From positions 1 to 64,000 of the forward strand of contig JAILFA010000012.1 in the NCBI GenBank assembly GCA_024687125.1: 64,000 nucleotides of DNA, written 5' to 3'. Under the pieces are notes generated by a model. It was not told where the DNA came from. It saw only the letters and a list, made by a program, of their open reading frames with translations, and ran no database searches. The DNA comes from Lachnospiraceae bacterium. GTDB lineage: Bacteria; Bacillota; Clostridia; Lachnospirales; Lachnospiraceae. Numbering within the stretch: position 1 is the stretch's first letter; each line of letters begins with the position of its first letter. This document shows positions 34,148 to 41,382 of the stretch, in pieces. A program made the translations under genes and the position numbers.

Positions 34148-35083
34148 TCAGTCATTTTCAAAGAGAGGCGTGGAGAAATATCTCTCTGCAGTGTCGGGCA
34201 AAACAGTGACCACGGTCTTGCCCTTTCCGAGTTTTTTCGCCAGTTTCAGGGCTGCGGCAACGTTGGTCCCGGAACTGATGCCGCACATGATCCCCTCCCT
34301 GCGCGCAAGATCCTTAGCTGTGCGGATGGCCTCCTCGTCGGAAACAATATAGATATCATCGTAGATCTCACGGTTCAGATTGCGCGGGATGATACCGTCT
34401 CCGATCCCCATCTGGAGATGTGTCCCGATATTTCCGCCCGCCAGGATCGCAGCGTTCTCCGGCTCGACGGCCCAGATCTCAATATCCGGGTACTGCGCCT
34501 TGAGCGTCTCTCCTATGCCGCTGATCGTCCCGCCGGTCCCGATGCCCGAGCAGAAACCGTGTATGGGCCCCGCGACCTGCTCAAGGATCTCCAGCCCGGT
34601 ATGATGTCTGTGCACCTGCGGATTTGCAGGGTTTTCAAACTGCTGGGGGATATAGACTCTGGGATCCTCCTCGGCCATTCGGAACGCCGTCTTCAGGCAC
34701 TCATCCATGCACGCGCCGATGTCGCCGTCATCGTGGATCAGGATCACCTCCGCCCCGTAGTGTCTGACAAGAAAGCGCCTCTCCTCACTGACGCTGTCCG
34801 GCATGATGATCTTTGTCTCGTACCCCATGACCGCACCGATGAGAGCGAGACCGATGCCCTGATTGCCGCTCGTGGGCTCGACGATGATCGTATCATCCTT
34901 AATGATGCCGGCCTTAATGGCCTGCATGACCATATTGTATGCCGTACGCGTCTTGATCGAGCCGCCGACATTGAGTCCCTCATATTTGACCAGCACCTCC
35001 GCGGCATCGGGATCGTTCATCCTGTTCAGCCTGATCATAGGGGTGTGTCCGATGTACTCCAGAATATTATCGCAGATCATCAT
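34148..35083 (-). CDS. cysK: Cysteine synthase family PLP enzyme
   Basis: The 311-residue enzyme is a fold-type II PLP protein. The PLP lysine is in GGSIKTR (about residue 43), the phosphate-binding loop is GIGTGGTISGIG (about 173-184). The substrate loop reads TSGNQGIG where classical O-acetylserine sulfhydrylases have TSGNTGI. It most likely makes cysteine from O-acetylserine and sulfide, but the changed loop leaves a related beta-replacement reaction possible. No cysE is nearby. Confidence 0.85.
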   Translation of the reverse strand: MMICDNILEYIGHTPMIRLNRMNDPDAAEVLVKYEGLNVGGSIKTRTAYNMVMQAIKAGIIKDDTIIVEPTSGNQGIGLALIGAVMGYETKIIMPDSVSEERRFLVRHYGAEVILIHDDGDIGACMDECLKTAFRMAEEDPRVYIPQQFENPANPQVHRHHTGLEILEQVAGPIHGFCSGIGTGGTISGIGETLKAQYPDIEIWAVEPENAAILAGGNIGTHLQMGIGDGIIPRNLNREIYDDIYIVSDEEAIRTAKDLARREGIMCGISSGTNVAAALKLAKKLGKGKTVVTVLPDTAERYFSTPLFEND

Positions 35084-35108
35084 CCATTCCTCTTGAAAAA
35101 GCTTTCGG

Positions 35109-35621
35109 TCAAAGATATGTTACTGTCTCGCTCACGGGCTTTCTGCTGGCGTGATTGGCCAAAGGGCCTGTTCCCGCGGCGGCATAGCCCAGATCCAGCA
35201 GCATCACGATCACTTCATGATCCGGCAGTCCAAGATCCTGTGCGAGCAGACCGGGATCGAAGAAATTGAGCCAGCAGCTGTCTACTCCTTCATTCGCTGC
35301 CGCGAGCATCAGATGTGTCGCGACGATCGTCGCATCCTCCGCGCCCGAATCATATCTGCCGCCCGGATAGGTAAACACATTCTGACTGTCATAGGCGACC
35401 GCCAGGACAACGGGCGCGCCATACCGGCACGGCGTAGCCTTATCCACTTTGGCCAGAGCCTCCTCTGACTGCAGGACATAAATATGCTGCTCCTGAAGAT
35501 TTTTTGCCGTAGGTGCCAGCCGTCCCGCCTCAAGAATAGCTTCCAGTTTTGACGCCTCAAGCTTTCTCCCGTCATATTTTTTGCAGGAATACCTGTTTCT
35601 GACTACTTCCGTAAACTCCAT
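35109..35621 (-). CDS. Nitroreductase family protein
   Basis: A 170-residue FMN-dependent oxidoreductase of the short nitroreductase type. The N-terminal RNRYSCKKYDGRKL (residues 8-21), the APTAKNLQ segment (about 36-43) and the C-terminal GYAAAGTGPLANHASRKPVSETV region correspond to FMN-binding blocks. It probably reduces a small electrophile or quinone with NAD(P)H. It lies 25 nt upstream of the cysteine-synthase-like gene on the same strand. Confidence 0.9.
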   Translation of the reverse strand: MEFTEVVRNRYSCKKYDGRKLEASKLEAILEAGRLAPTAKNLQEQHIYVLQSEEALAKVDKATPCRYGAPVVLAVAYDSQNVFTYPGGRYDSGAEDATIVATHLMLAAANEGVDSCWLNFFDPGLLAQDLGLPDHEVIVMLLDLGYAAAGTGPLANHASRKPVSETVTYL

Positions 35622-35639
35622 TGCTCCTCCTTTCGGATC

Positions 35640-36989
35640 CTATTCTTCCTGTTTCCCCGTATAAAAAGTATAGGTGTGTTTTCCCTGTCGTTTCGACTCA
35701 TACATCGCAGCATCGGACTTTTCGAACAGGCTGGTGACATCCTTCGCCTCAGACCCGTGAACGACCCCGACGCTGATGGAGACCGGCGGCAATCCGTTCT
35801 CCGGATTCTCCAGCTCCCGGTTGATCTGTTCGATCTTTGCTTCGATCAGCCTTTTCTCCATCCTGCCGGAGTGCACCATGAGCACGACAAATTCATCACC
35901 GCCCAGGCGGCAGATATAATCGTCGTCACGGAAGGCATTCTTCATCTCCTGCACCAGTTTGATCAGCACCTTATCTCCGACTTCATGGCCGTAGGTGTCA
36001 TTGATGGATTTGAAATTATCCACATCGAGCAGCATCATGTAGGTGATGTTCAGATCGATGCCGGACACCAGAACGTCATATCCCGCCCGGTTATACGCGC
36101 CGGTCAGTTCATCATGGGAAGCCTTAAAATTCAGCCTCTCCACGCTTTTCTTATAGGTGGCATACATTTTGTTATAGGCTCTGGCAAGATACCTGAACTC
36201 ATTGGCGCCGACCTCCGGGATCGGACTGTCTGCCTTGATCCTGTCCACGGCTTTGAGGACCGGTCGGACACCCAGAACAGAGGTCAGAAGTACCATGAGC
36301 AGGATCGACAGAACCTGGATCAGGACTGCAGCAAAAAGAATGTTCCTCTCACGGTACAGAGCGGCAAGCTCCTCATTTTCGATACTGTGCGTCAGCTTGT
36401 CGATCTCGTCCAGGCTCTCTCGCATATCGTTCCGGATCATGTCCTTTTTCTCATAATAAGCATCGTCCAGAACGATCGTGGTCGCGAGACGCATTTTATC
36501 TTCCGGGGCAAGTGCGTTATCCGCATCCTTAAGCGGATAGTCATTCAGGATCTCGGGATAGTCCGTATATCCCATGGCCTCGACCACCAGCCGCATAGCA
36601 TAGTATTCACGGTCCATCAGATCCACAGAGTGACTCATTGCCTCGCGGAGCTGCCGCATCGCGGCGGATGTCCGCTCATCAATATTCATCTTTTCAACCG
36701 CTTCTTCACGGCGGTTTTCCTCAAACGCCTCCTCAATATACTCATTGAGAAAACGCACATCTCCGCTGATCGTAAACCGCTGGACGCGCTCGGTGAGATA
36801 ATCGGATGCATCCATCAGCTCATGCGCGGCCTTTTCCAGCCTGATGTGTTCCTCTGTGGCGGCAGCGAGCCGGAGAAACGTAGCAGTCAGGCGATAGGTG
36901 AAAAAGAGCATGATTCCTGACACGATCGCCGTTATCAGGACCAGACAGATCTGGATCACCCTGAGTGAGATTCCCTTTTGCGCATTCAT
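35640..36989 (-). CDS. Membrane-anchored diguanylate cyclase (GGDEF)
   Basis: The 449-residue protein makes cyclic di-GMP. A transmembrane helix near residues 10-30 and another near 215-240 bracket an extracytoplasmic helical sensor of about 180 residues; the GGDEF domain occupies about 285-445. The active-site GGDEF lies near residue 360, and an RDDD sequence exactly five residues before it forms the RxxD inhibitory I-site, so product inhibition is expected. No EAL domain is present. Such signals often control motility and pili. Confidence 0.93.
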   Translation of the reverse strand: MNAQKGISLRVIQICLVLITAIVSGIMLFFTYRLTATFLRLAAATEEHIRLEKAAHELMDASDYLTERVQRFTISGDVRFLNEYIEEAFEENRREEAVEKMNIDERTSAAMRQLREAMSHSVDLMDREYYAMRLVVEAMGYTDYPEILNDYPLKDADNALAPEDKMRLATTIVLDDAYYEKKDMIRNDMRESLDEIDKLTHSIENEELAALYRERNILFAAVLIQVLSILLMVLLTSVLGVRPVLKAVDRIKADSPIPEVGANEFRYLARAYNKMYATYKKSVERLNFKASHDELTGAYNRAGYDVLVSGIDLNITYMMLLDVDNFKSINDTYGHEVGDKVLIKLVQEMKNAFRDDDYICRLGGDEFVVLMVHSGRMEKRLIEAKIEQINRELENPENGLPPVSISVGVVHGSEAKDVTSLFEKSDAAMYESKRQGKHTYTFYTGKQEE

Positions 36990-37041
36990 AAGCTGTTCCT
37001 TATCGATAATCTTTCACTCAATCATTTATAACTGAAAGCAT

Positions 37042-37071
37042 AGTATATGATACTTTCACTCATCCTGTCCA
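37042..37071 (-). promoter_or_regulatory. Promoter of the diguanylate cyclase gene
   Basis: TGGACA (37066-37071) and TATACT (37042-37047) are 18 bp apart on the minus strand. Two copies of a GAGTGAAAG element lie around it (one in the spacer, one downstream of -10), possibly a regulator site. The rest of 36990-37126 shows nothing else. Confidence 0.55.
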
Positions 37072-37126
37072 CAAAAATCAGCAAATACACGCTTGTTTAT
37101 CCGGCCTTAAAGCCTGCCGGCTGCGT

Positions 37127-37945
37127 TCAGATGACGATCCGGTACCCCGACCGCATCTGCACGGCGATATCCCCGAGTTCTTCCCTGAGTATCCCGAAGG
37201 CCCGCCTGCCGGTACAGTGTCCCGTACAGACATACCCGATGCCCGTCTCCCTGACTCTCCCCGCGAAGTCCCTGATCTCCGCTTCCGATTTGTTGAACAG
37301 GTGGAATCCGCCGATCAGTCCGTAGACTTTTTTGTCCGGGAACGTATTCTGCACTTCGTTTATGATATTGTATGCGCCCCCGTGGGAACAGGAATTCAGG
37401 ATGACCAGGCCCTTATCCGTATCGACCACCAGGCTCTGCTCGTGTGAAAAGTCATCAGGTTTCCAGCCGTGAGATGTCTTCCGGTACATCATCTCCCGTT
37501 TTCCGACAGCCTCAAGCCCCTCTGTCTTGTGGGGGATCAGGAACACGCCGTCTGCCAGTCTGAAGTCACCCGAGACCGCTTCGATCCTGTCTGCGTATTT
37601 CACCAGCATTCTGCGCGGGATCCCGATATATTTCCGGAAAAGGAACTTCTTTGCGTAACAGTCCGCTGCCGTCTGTTCCCTGACATACAGCTTTGCGTGT
37701 GAATTCTGTTCCAGAAATGCCGGCAGTCCGCCTGCATGATCATAGTGGGCATGACTGAGCACCGCATGATCGATGGTATCGACATCGATGTCCAGGCTCT
37801 TCATGTTCTCGAGGAACAGATCCGAGGCGCCCGCATCCAGAAGAATTCTGCCGCTCTCATGCTCGATCAGGATCGACAGTCCCCACTCCCCGGAGATACC
37901 GTTATCCGCGATATTGTCTACGATCACCGTGAACTTTGTTTCCAT
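37127..37945 (-). CDS. MBL-fold metallohydrolase
   Basis: A 272-residue metallo-beta-lactamase-fold protein. The ATG at 37945 has GAGG 5 nt upstream and begins the family-typical METKFTVIVDN; the longer frame to 38029 has no ribosome site. The metal motif LSHAHYDHAGG lies near residues 60-70 and later ligands are in NSCSHGG and GGFHLF. It resembles the DHPP/RFAP-synthase-like subgroup (COG1237). The substrate is unknown. Confidence 0.9.
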   Translation of the reverse strand: METKFTVIVDNIADNGISGEWGLSILIEHESGRILLDAGASDLFLENMKSLDIDVDTIDHAVLSHAHYDHAGGLPAFLEQNSHAKLYVREQTAADCYAKKFLFRKYIGIPRRMLVKYADRIEAVSGDFRLADGVFLIPHKTEGLEAVGKREMMYRKTSHGWKPDDFSHEQSLVVDTDKGLVILNSCSHGGAYNIINEVQNTFPDKKVYGLIGGFHLFNKSEAEIRDFAGRVRETGIGYVCTGHCTGRRAFGILREELGDIAVQMRSGYRIVI

Positions 37946-38058
37946 GACATCCTCATTTCTCATTACAAAAAGGCAGTTCCATACTGTGAAAAAGTAGCAT
38001 GACGGTTTTTGTGTGTCAAGCCGGAGCAAAGAACCATTCCGTCATTGAGATCAGACAC

Positions 38059-38094
38059 AGAAAAAGGCATCGGTCACAGGGCCGATGCCTTTTG
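38059..38094 (-). terminator. Terminator after the MerR-type regulator (bidirectional)
   Basis: GGCATCGG and CCGATGCC (38066-38089) form a perfect 8-bp stem with T-rich tails in both directions (TTTTTCTG on the minus strand, TTTTG on the plus strand). It ends the regulator transcript. Confidence 0.85.
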
Positions 38095-38122
38095 TCTGTT
38101 TTCTTTTGCTTTCATTTTTGCT

Positions 38123-38857
38123 TCAACTGCAGTAGATCTGGATCGCTCTGTCGACGAATTCTCCGGTCCCCTCACCGCCGGCCGCGTCGATGTTCTTCGT
38201 GAAATCTCCGCCTGCCGAGTACATCTTCCCAAGGCCTTTCAGGATCTCATTAGTGCAGGTATACATGTTTTCGGTGATATAGGCCTGGATCCTTTTCACG
38301 AGATCCTGTGCCTCAGGAGAGCCGGGATCTTTGTCCTTCATCCCGCCGGCCTCCTTAAAGAGGAGCATGAAGCGTTCCACGAACAGCCTGTTGTCTTTCT
38401 CCGAGCGATCCTTCGTTTTCTCTTCGAATTCCTTATACTCCGGCGTGTCTCCCCACGAAGCTTTTGCTTCTCTGGCATATTCATCGAGCTTCGTCTTATC
38501 AAATGCTGAAAAATCCATATGTTTCACCCCCATTTCTTTGATATTCCGTGCAAAGCGGATCAGGTCATCCAGGTGTGCCCGTTTCAGTGTCAGGAGCTCG
38601 ATCTGCTGCTCCAGCGCCCTGTCCCTGTCAAAATCCGGACTCTCCAGGATGTCTCTGATATCCTTCAGAGGAAACTCCAGTTCCCGAAACAGCAGGATGT
38701 GCTGCAGGCGCTCCAGATCCGTATCGTCATACAGTCTGTAGCCGGCCTCTGTGCGTCCCGTCGGATGCAGAAGGCCGATCCTGTCATAGTACTGCAGCGT
38801 GCGTATACTCACGCCGGCAAGACTGCTCACCTCATGTACGGTCATCATTTCCGTCAT
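38123..38857 (-). CDS. MerR-family regulator with TipAS drug-sensing domain
   Basis: The 244-residue protein has a MerR winged helix (VHEVSSLAGVSIRTLQYYDRIGLLHP, residues 7-32), a dimerisation coiled coil (about 75-118) and a C-terminal TipAS-like globin-fold domain (about 120-240), which in TipAL binds thiopeptide antibiotics. It probably activates its own gene and possibly the divergent PaaK-like gene. Its promoter has the 19-bp spacer typical of MerR targets. Confidence 0.92.
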   Translation of the reverse strand: MTEMMTVHEVSSLAGVSIRTLQYYDRIGLLHPTGRTEAGYRLYDDTDLERLQHILLFRELEFPLKDIRDILESPDFDRDRALEQQIELLTLKRAHLDDLIRFARNIKEMGVKHMDFSAFDKTKLDEYAREAKASWGDTPEYKEFEEKTKDRSEKDNRLFVERFMLLFKEAGGMKDKDPGSPEAQDLVKRIQAYITENMYTCTNEILKGLGKMYSAGGDFTKNIDAAGGEGTGEFVDRAIQIYCS

Positions 38858-38878
38858 CCTCCTTTGCTTTGTGAGTCC

Positions 38879-38909
38879 ACTATAAACTATTACGTTACGT
38901 CAGAGTCAA
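38879..38909 (-). promoter_or_regulatory. MerR-type promoter with 19-bp spacer
   Basis: TTGACT (38904-38909) and TATAGT (38879-38884) are 19 bp apart on the minus strand, the over-long spacing corrected by MerR-family activators. The spacer contains the repeated ACGT elements GACGTAACGTAA, a likely operator. Confidence 0.7.
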
Positions 38910-39005
38910 CACATTTTTTCAATAATTTTTCTTGAAAACAATTCCTGATTCGTTTAGCCTTTATTCATAACATTCCTGTCTTATTCACGAGGAGCCGGGA
39001 TACCT

Positions 39006-40331
39006 ATGGGACTGATCGAAAAAATGATAAAAGCCCGAGGCGGCGACCGCCGGTCAAGGGAAAAGATTCTGAAGGCGCAAAGAAAGCGGCTTCTGGCACT
39101 TGTAAGGACAGCCAGGGAAAAAAGCCCGTTCTATCGGAAACTGTATGCCGGGATCCCCGATGATCCTTCGCTCGCAGATCTTCCGCCCGTCAGCAAGCCT
39201 GAACTGATGGCGCATTTTGATGATGTACTGACCGACAGAAGCATCACGATGGAACGGATCGACCGCTTTACACAGAACCTCGACAACATCGGGCGGATGA
39301 TCGACGATAAGTATCTCATCTTCAAAACCTCCGGATCTACCGGCAACCCGGCAGTTGTCCTGTATGACAGGCCGAATATCGATGTGGCTTCCGCGGTCGC
39401 GGCGTTTCGTACATTCGCGAGAAAAGAGGATCTTCGGAAGTTTCTGAAGCACGGTAAGAAGACAGCCGGCGTATTTGCCGATTACGGATTTTATCTTGCC
39501 TGCGGGATGTCCAGATATCTCCAGCTGAAAATGCCGCGGCAAAATGCCAAGATCACGGTCGATGTCAACGCTCCGGAAGCGGATATCATAAAACAGCTCA
39601 ATGAATTTCAGCCGTCCATGCTGAGCGGTTACCCGTCAAACCTGTCCCTGCTCGCTGATCTTAAGGAACTGAACATTCACCCCGATGTGGTGATCACGGG
39701 CGGCGAGCTCCTCACGGATGATATCCGTGCAAAACTTGAGCGCAGGTTCGGCTGCTATGTGCAGACCCATTATTCATGCACGGAAGGCGGAGAGATCGCC
39801 TGCGAGTGTGAAGAAAAGCACCTGCATATCAATGAGGACTGGGTGATCGTGGAGCCCGTGAATTCCGCCGGCGAACCCGTCCCCTGCGGGGAAATGTCAG
39901 ATAAGGTCCTGCTCACCAATCTGTCAAACCACATCCAGCCATTCATCCGCTATGAACTGACGGACAGGATCATCGTGCATGACGAAAAATGCGGATGCGG
40001 CAGGACCACCCGTTGGCTGGAGATCGAAGGAAGGACCGATGATATCCTGGAATTTGACCATGGGGTTCGTATCGCTCCGATGTCGCTGTACAAGATCCTG
40101 GAGGAAGTAAAAGCGATCCGCAGATTCCAGCTGATCCAGAGAGCGCCCGACCGTCTGGAACTCCGGATGGTCTCAGATGATCCAGCCGGGGCTTTTGCTC
40201 AGGCAAAGCATGACCTTCAGGAGTTCTTTGCGGGCAAAGGCCTGACAGTAGACGTCATTCTTTCCGAACAGACACCGCAGGCCGATAAGATCAGCGGAAA
40301 GTTCAAGCACGTCTGCAAAGACTTCGCCTGA
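39006..40331 (+). CDS. Phenylacetate-CoA ligase-like adenylate-forming enzyme
   Basis: The 441-residue protein belongs to the PaaK/coenzyme-F390-synthetase group. The ATP-binding P-loop TSGSTGNP (about residues 110-117), the YSCTEGGEIACEC segment (about 257-270) with clustered cysteines, and the C-terminal EGRTDDILEF hinge are present. It should adenylate a carboxylate and pass it to a thiol; the natural substrate is unknown. It is followed 40 nt later by an inositol-phosphatase-like gene on the same strand. GAGGAGCC lies upstream of the ATG. Confidence 0.88.
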   Translation: MGLIEKMIKARGGDRRSREKILKAQRKRLLALVRTAREKSPFYRKLYAGIPDDPSLADLPPVSKPELMAHFDDVLTDRSITMERIDRFTQNLDNIGRMIDDKYLIFKTSGSTGNPAVVLYDRPNIDVASAVAAFRTFARKEDLRKFLKHGKKTAGVFADYGFYLACGMSRYLQLKMPRQNAKITVDVNAPEADIIKQLNEFQPSMLSGYPSNLSLLADLKELNIHPDVVITGGELLTDDIRAKLERRFGCYVQTHYSCTEGGEIACECEEKHLHINEDWVIVEPVNSAGEPVPCGEMSDKVLLTNLSNHIQPFIRYELTDRIIVHDEKCGCGRTTRWLEIEGRTDDILEFDHGVRIAPMSLYKILEEVKAIRRFQLIQRAPDRLELRMVSDDPAGAFAQAKHDLQEFFAGKGLTVDVILSEQTPQADKISGKFKHVCKDFA

Positions 40332-40370
40332 TCGATCCGGATGTCATTTGGTAAGCAAGAGGTGCCATTC

Positions 40371-41150
40371 ATGTCAAAACTGCTCGATGATATCATAAAA
40401 GTCTCCGAGGAAGCCGGCCGGATCATGCAGACGGCAAAGCGGCCCAAAGTCATGGAGAAATCCGGACACGCCAATTTCTGCACGGAAACCGACGAAAAGA
40501 TCCAGGCCTTTCTGATCGAAAAACTCTCCGGACTGCTGCCCCAAGCATCGTTCCTTGGAGAAGAGGACGGTCAGGACGTATTCACATCCAAGATGAGCCG
40601 GGGATACTGCTTCGTGATCGACCCGATCGACGGTACATCGAATTTCATCTATTCCTATCATCCGTCGGTTGTTTCCATCGGACTTCTGAAGGAAGGAAAG
40701 CCCTATATGGCAGTCATCCGCAATCCGTACGACGAAATGACGTTCTCGGCGACAGCCGGACAGGGAGCGTATATGAACGGCGAAAAGCTCCTGTCCTCCG
40801 ACGCACCGCTGTCCGATTCACTGGCGGTATTCGGAACGGCACCGTATTATACGGAGCTGCAGGATCAGACATTCGAGTATGCCAGAAAGCTGCTGCCGTT
40901 ATGTGTTGACTTAAGGCGCTCCGGAACAGCGGCGTGGGATATGTGCTGTGTGGCAATGGGGCGATGCAGCCTGTATTTCGAGATGCGGATCCAGTTATGG
41001 GACTACGCAGCGGCTGCACTCGTGGCCAGTGAGGCAGGCTGTTCTGTCACGGATATCAAAGGCGATCCGCTTTCCTATCAGGGTGCGACATCGATCCTGT
41101 GCAGGGCAAGAGGCGTCTCCGAGATACCGAAACCCTTCCTGACTGACTGA
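40371..41150 (+). CDS. Inositol monophosphatase family protein
   Basis: A 259-residue Mg-dependent, Li-sensitive type phosphatase. The ATG at 40371 has GAGG 8 nt upstream and is preferred over 40341. Metal-binding motifs are GEED (near residue 61), DPIDGTSNF (84-92) and a WDMCCVAMG equivalent of the WDxAAG motif (about 195). Likely substrates are inositol phosphate, PAP or a sugar phosphate. Operon with the upstream adenylate-forming ligase is likely. Confidence 0.88.
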   Translation: MSKLLDDIIKVSEEAGRIMQTAKRPKVMEKSGHANFCTETDEKIQAFLIEKLSGLLPQASFLGEEDGQDVFTSKMSRGYCFVIDPIDGTSNFIYSYHPSVVSIGLLKEGKPYMAVIRNPYDEMTFSATAGQGAYMNGEKLLSSDAPLSDSLAVFGTAPYYTELQDQTFEYARKLLPLCVDLRRSGTAAWDMCCVAMGRCSLYFEMRIQLWDYAAAALVASEAGCSVTDIKGDPLSYQGATSILCRARGVSEIPKPFLTD

Positions 41151-41310
41151 TCAACATCCCGCAAAGGTTTGCTCGCGCCATATCCGACATTAAAGGCGAT
41201 ATTCGTGACGGTCAAACATGTCCATGTTTCCTTTCCGAGTTTTCTGTCATCATATCATAACCCGCATGCCATCACAAACATGCCCGGTATTCCGCCTGCT
41301 GCACATCATA

Positions 41311-41338
41311 TTGCTTTTTGAAAGGTGTATGATAAAAT
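41311..41338 (+). promoter_or_regulatory. Promoter of the GH51 gene
   Basis: TTGCTT (41311-41316) and TAAAAT (41333-41338) are 16 bp apart. The rest of the 41151-41310 interval contains no gene that I can support. Confidence 0.6.
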
Positions 41339-41341
41339 AAC

Positions 41342-41356
41342 AGTTGGTACCCAACT
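41342..41356 (+). promoter_or_regulatory. Palindromic operator candidate at the GH51 start site
   Basis: AGTTGG and CCAACT flank TAC, giving a 15-bp inverted repeat that begins 4 bp after the -10 box, so a repressor bound there would block transcription. The regulator is not identifiable. Confidence 0.6.
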
Positions 41357-41382
41357 TCGTCACGTCTATGGGGGAATAAACG

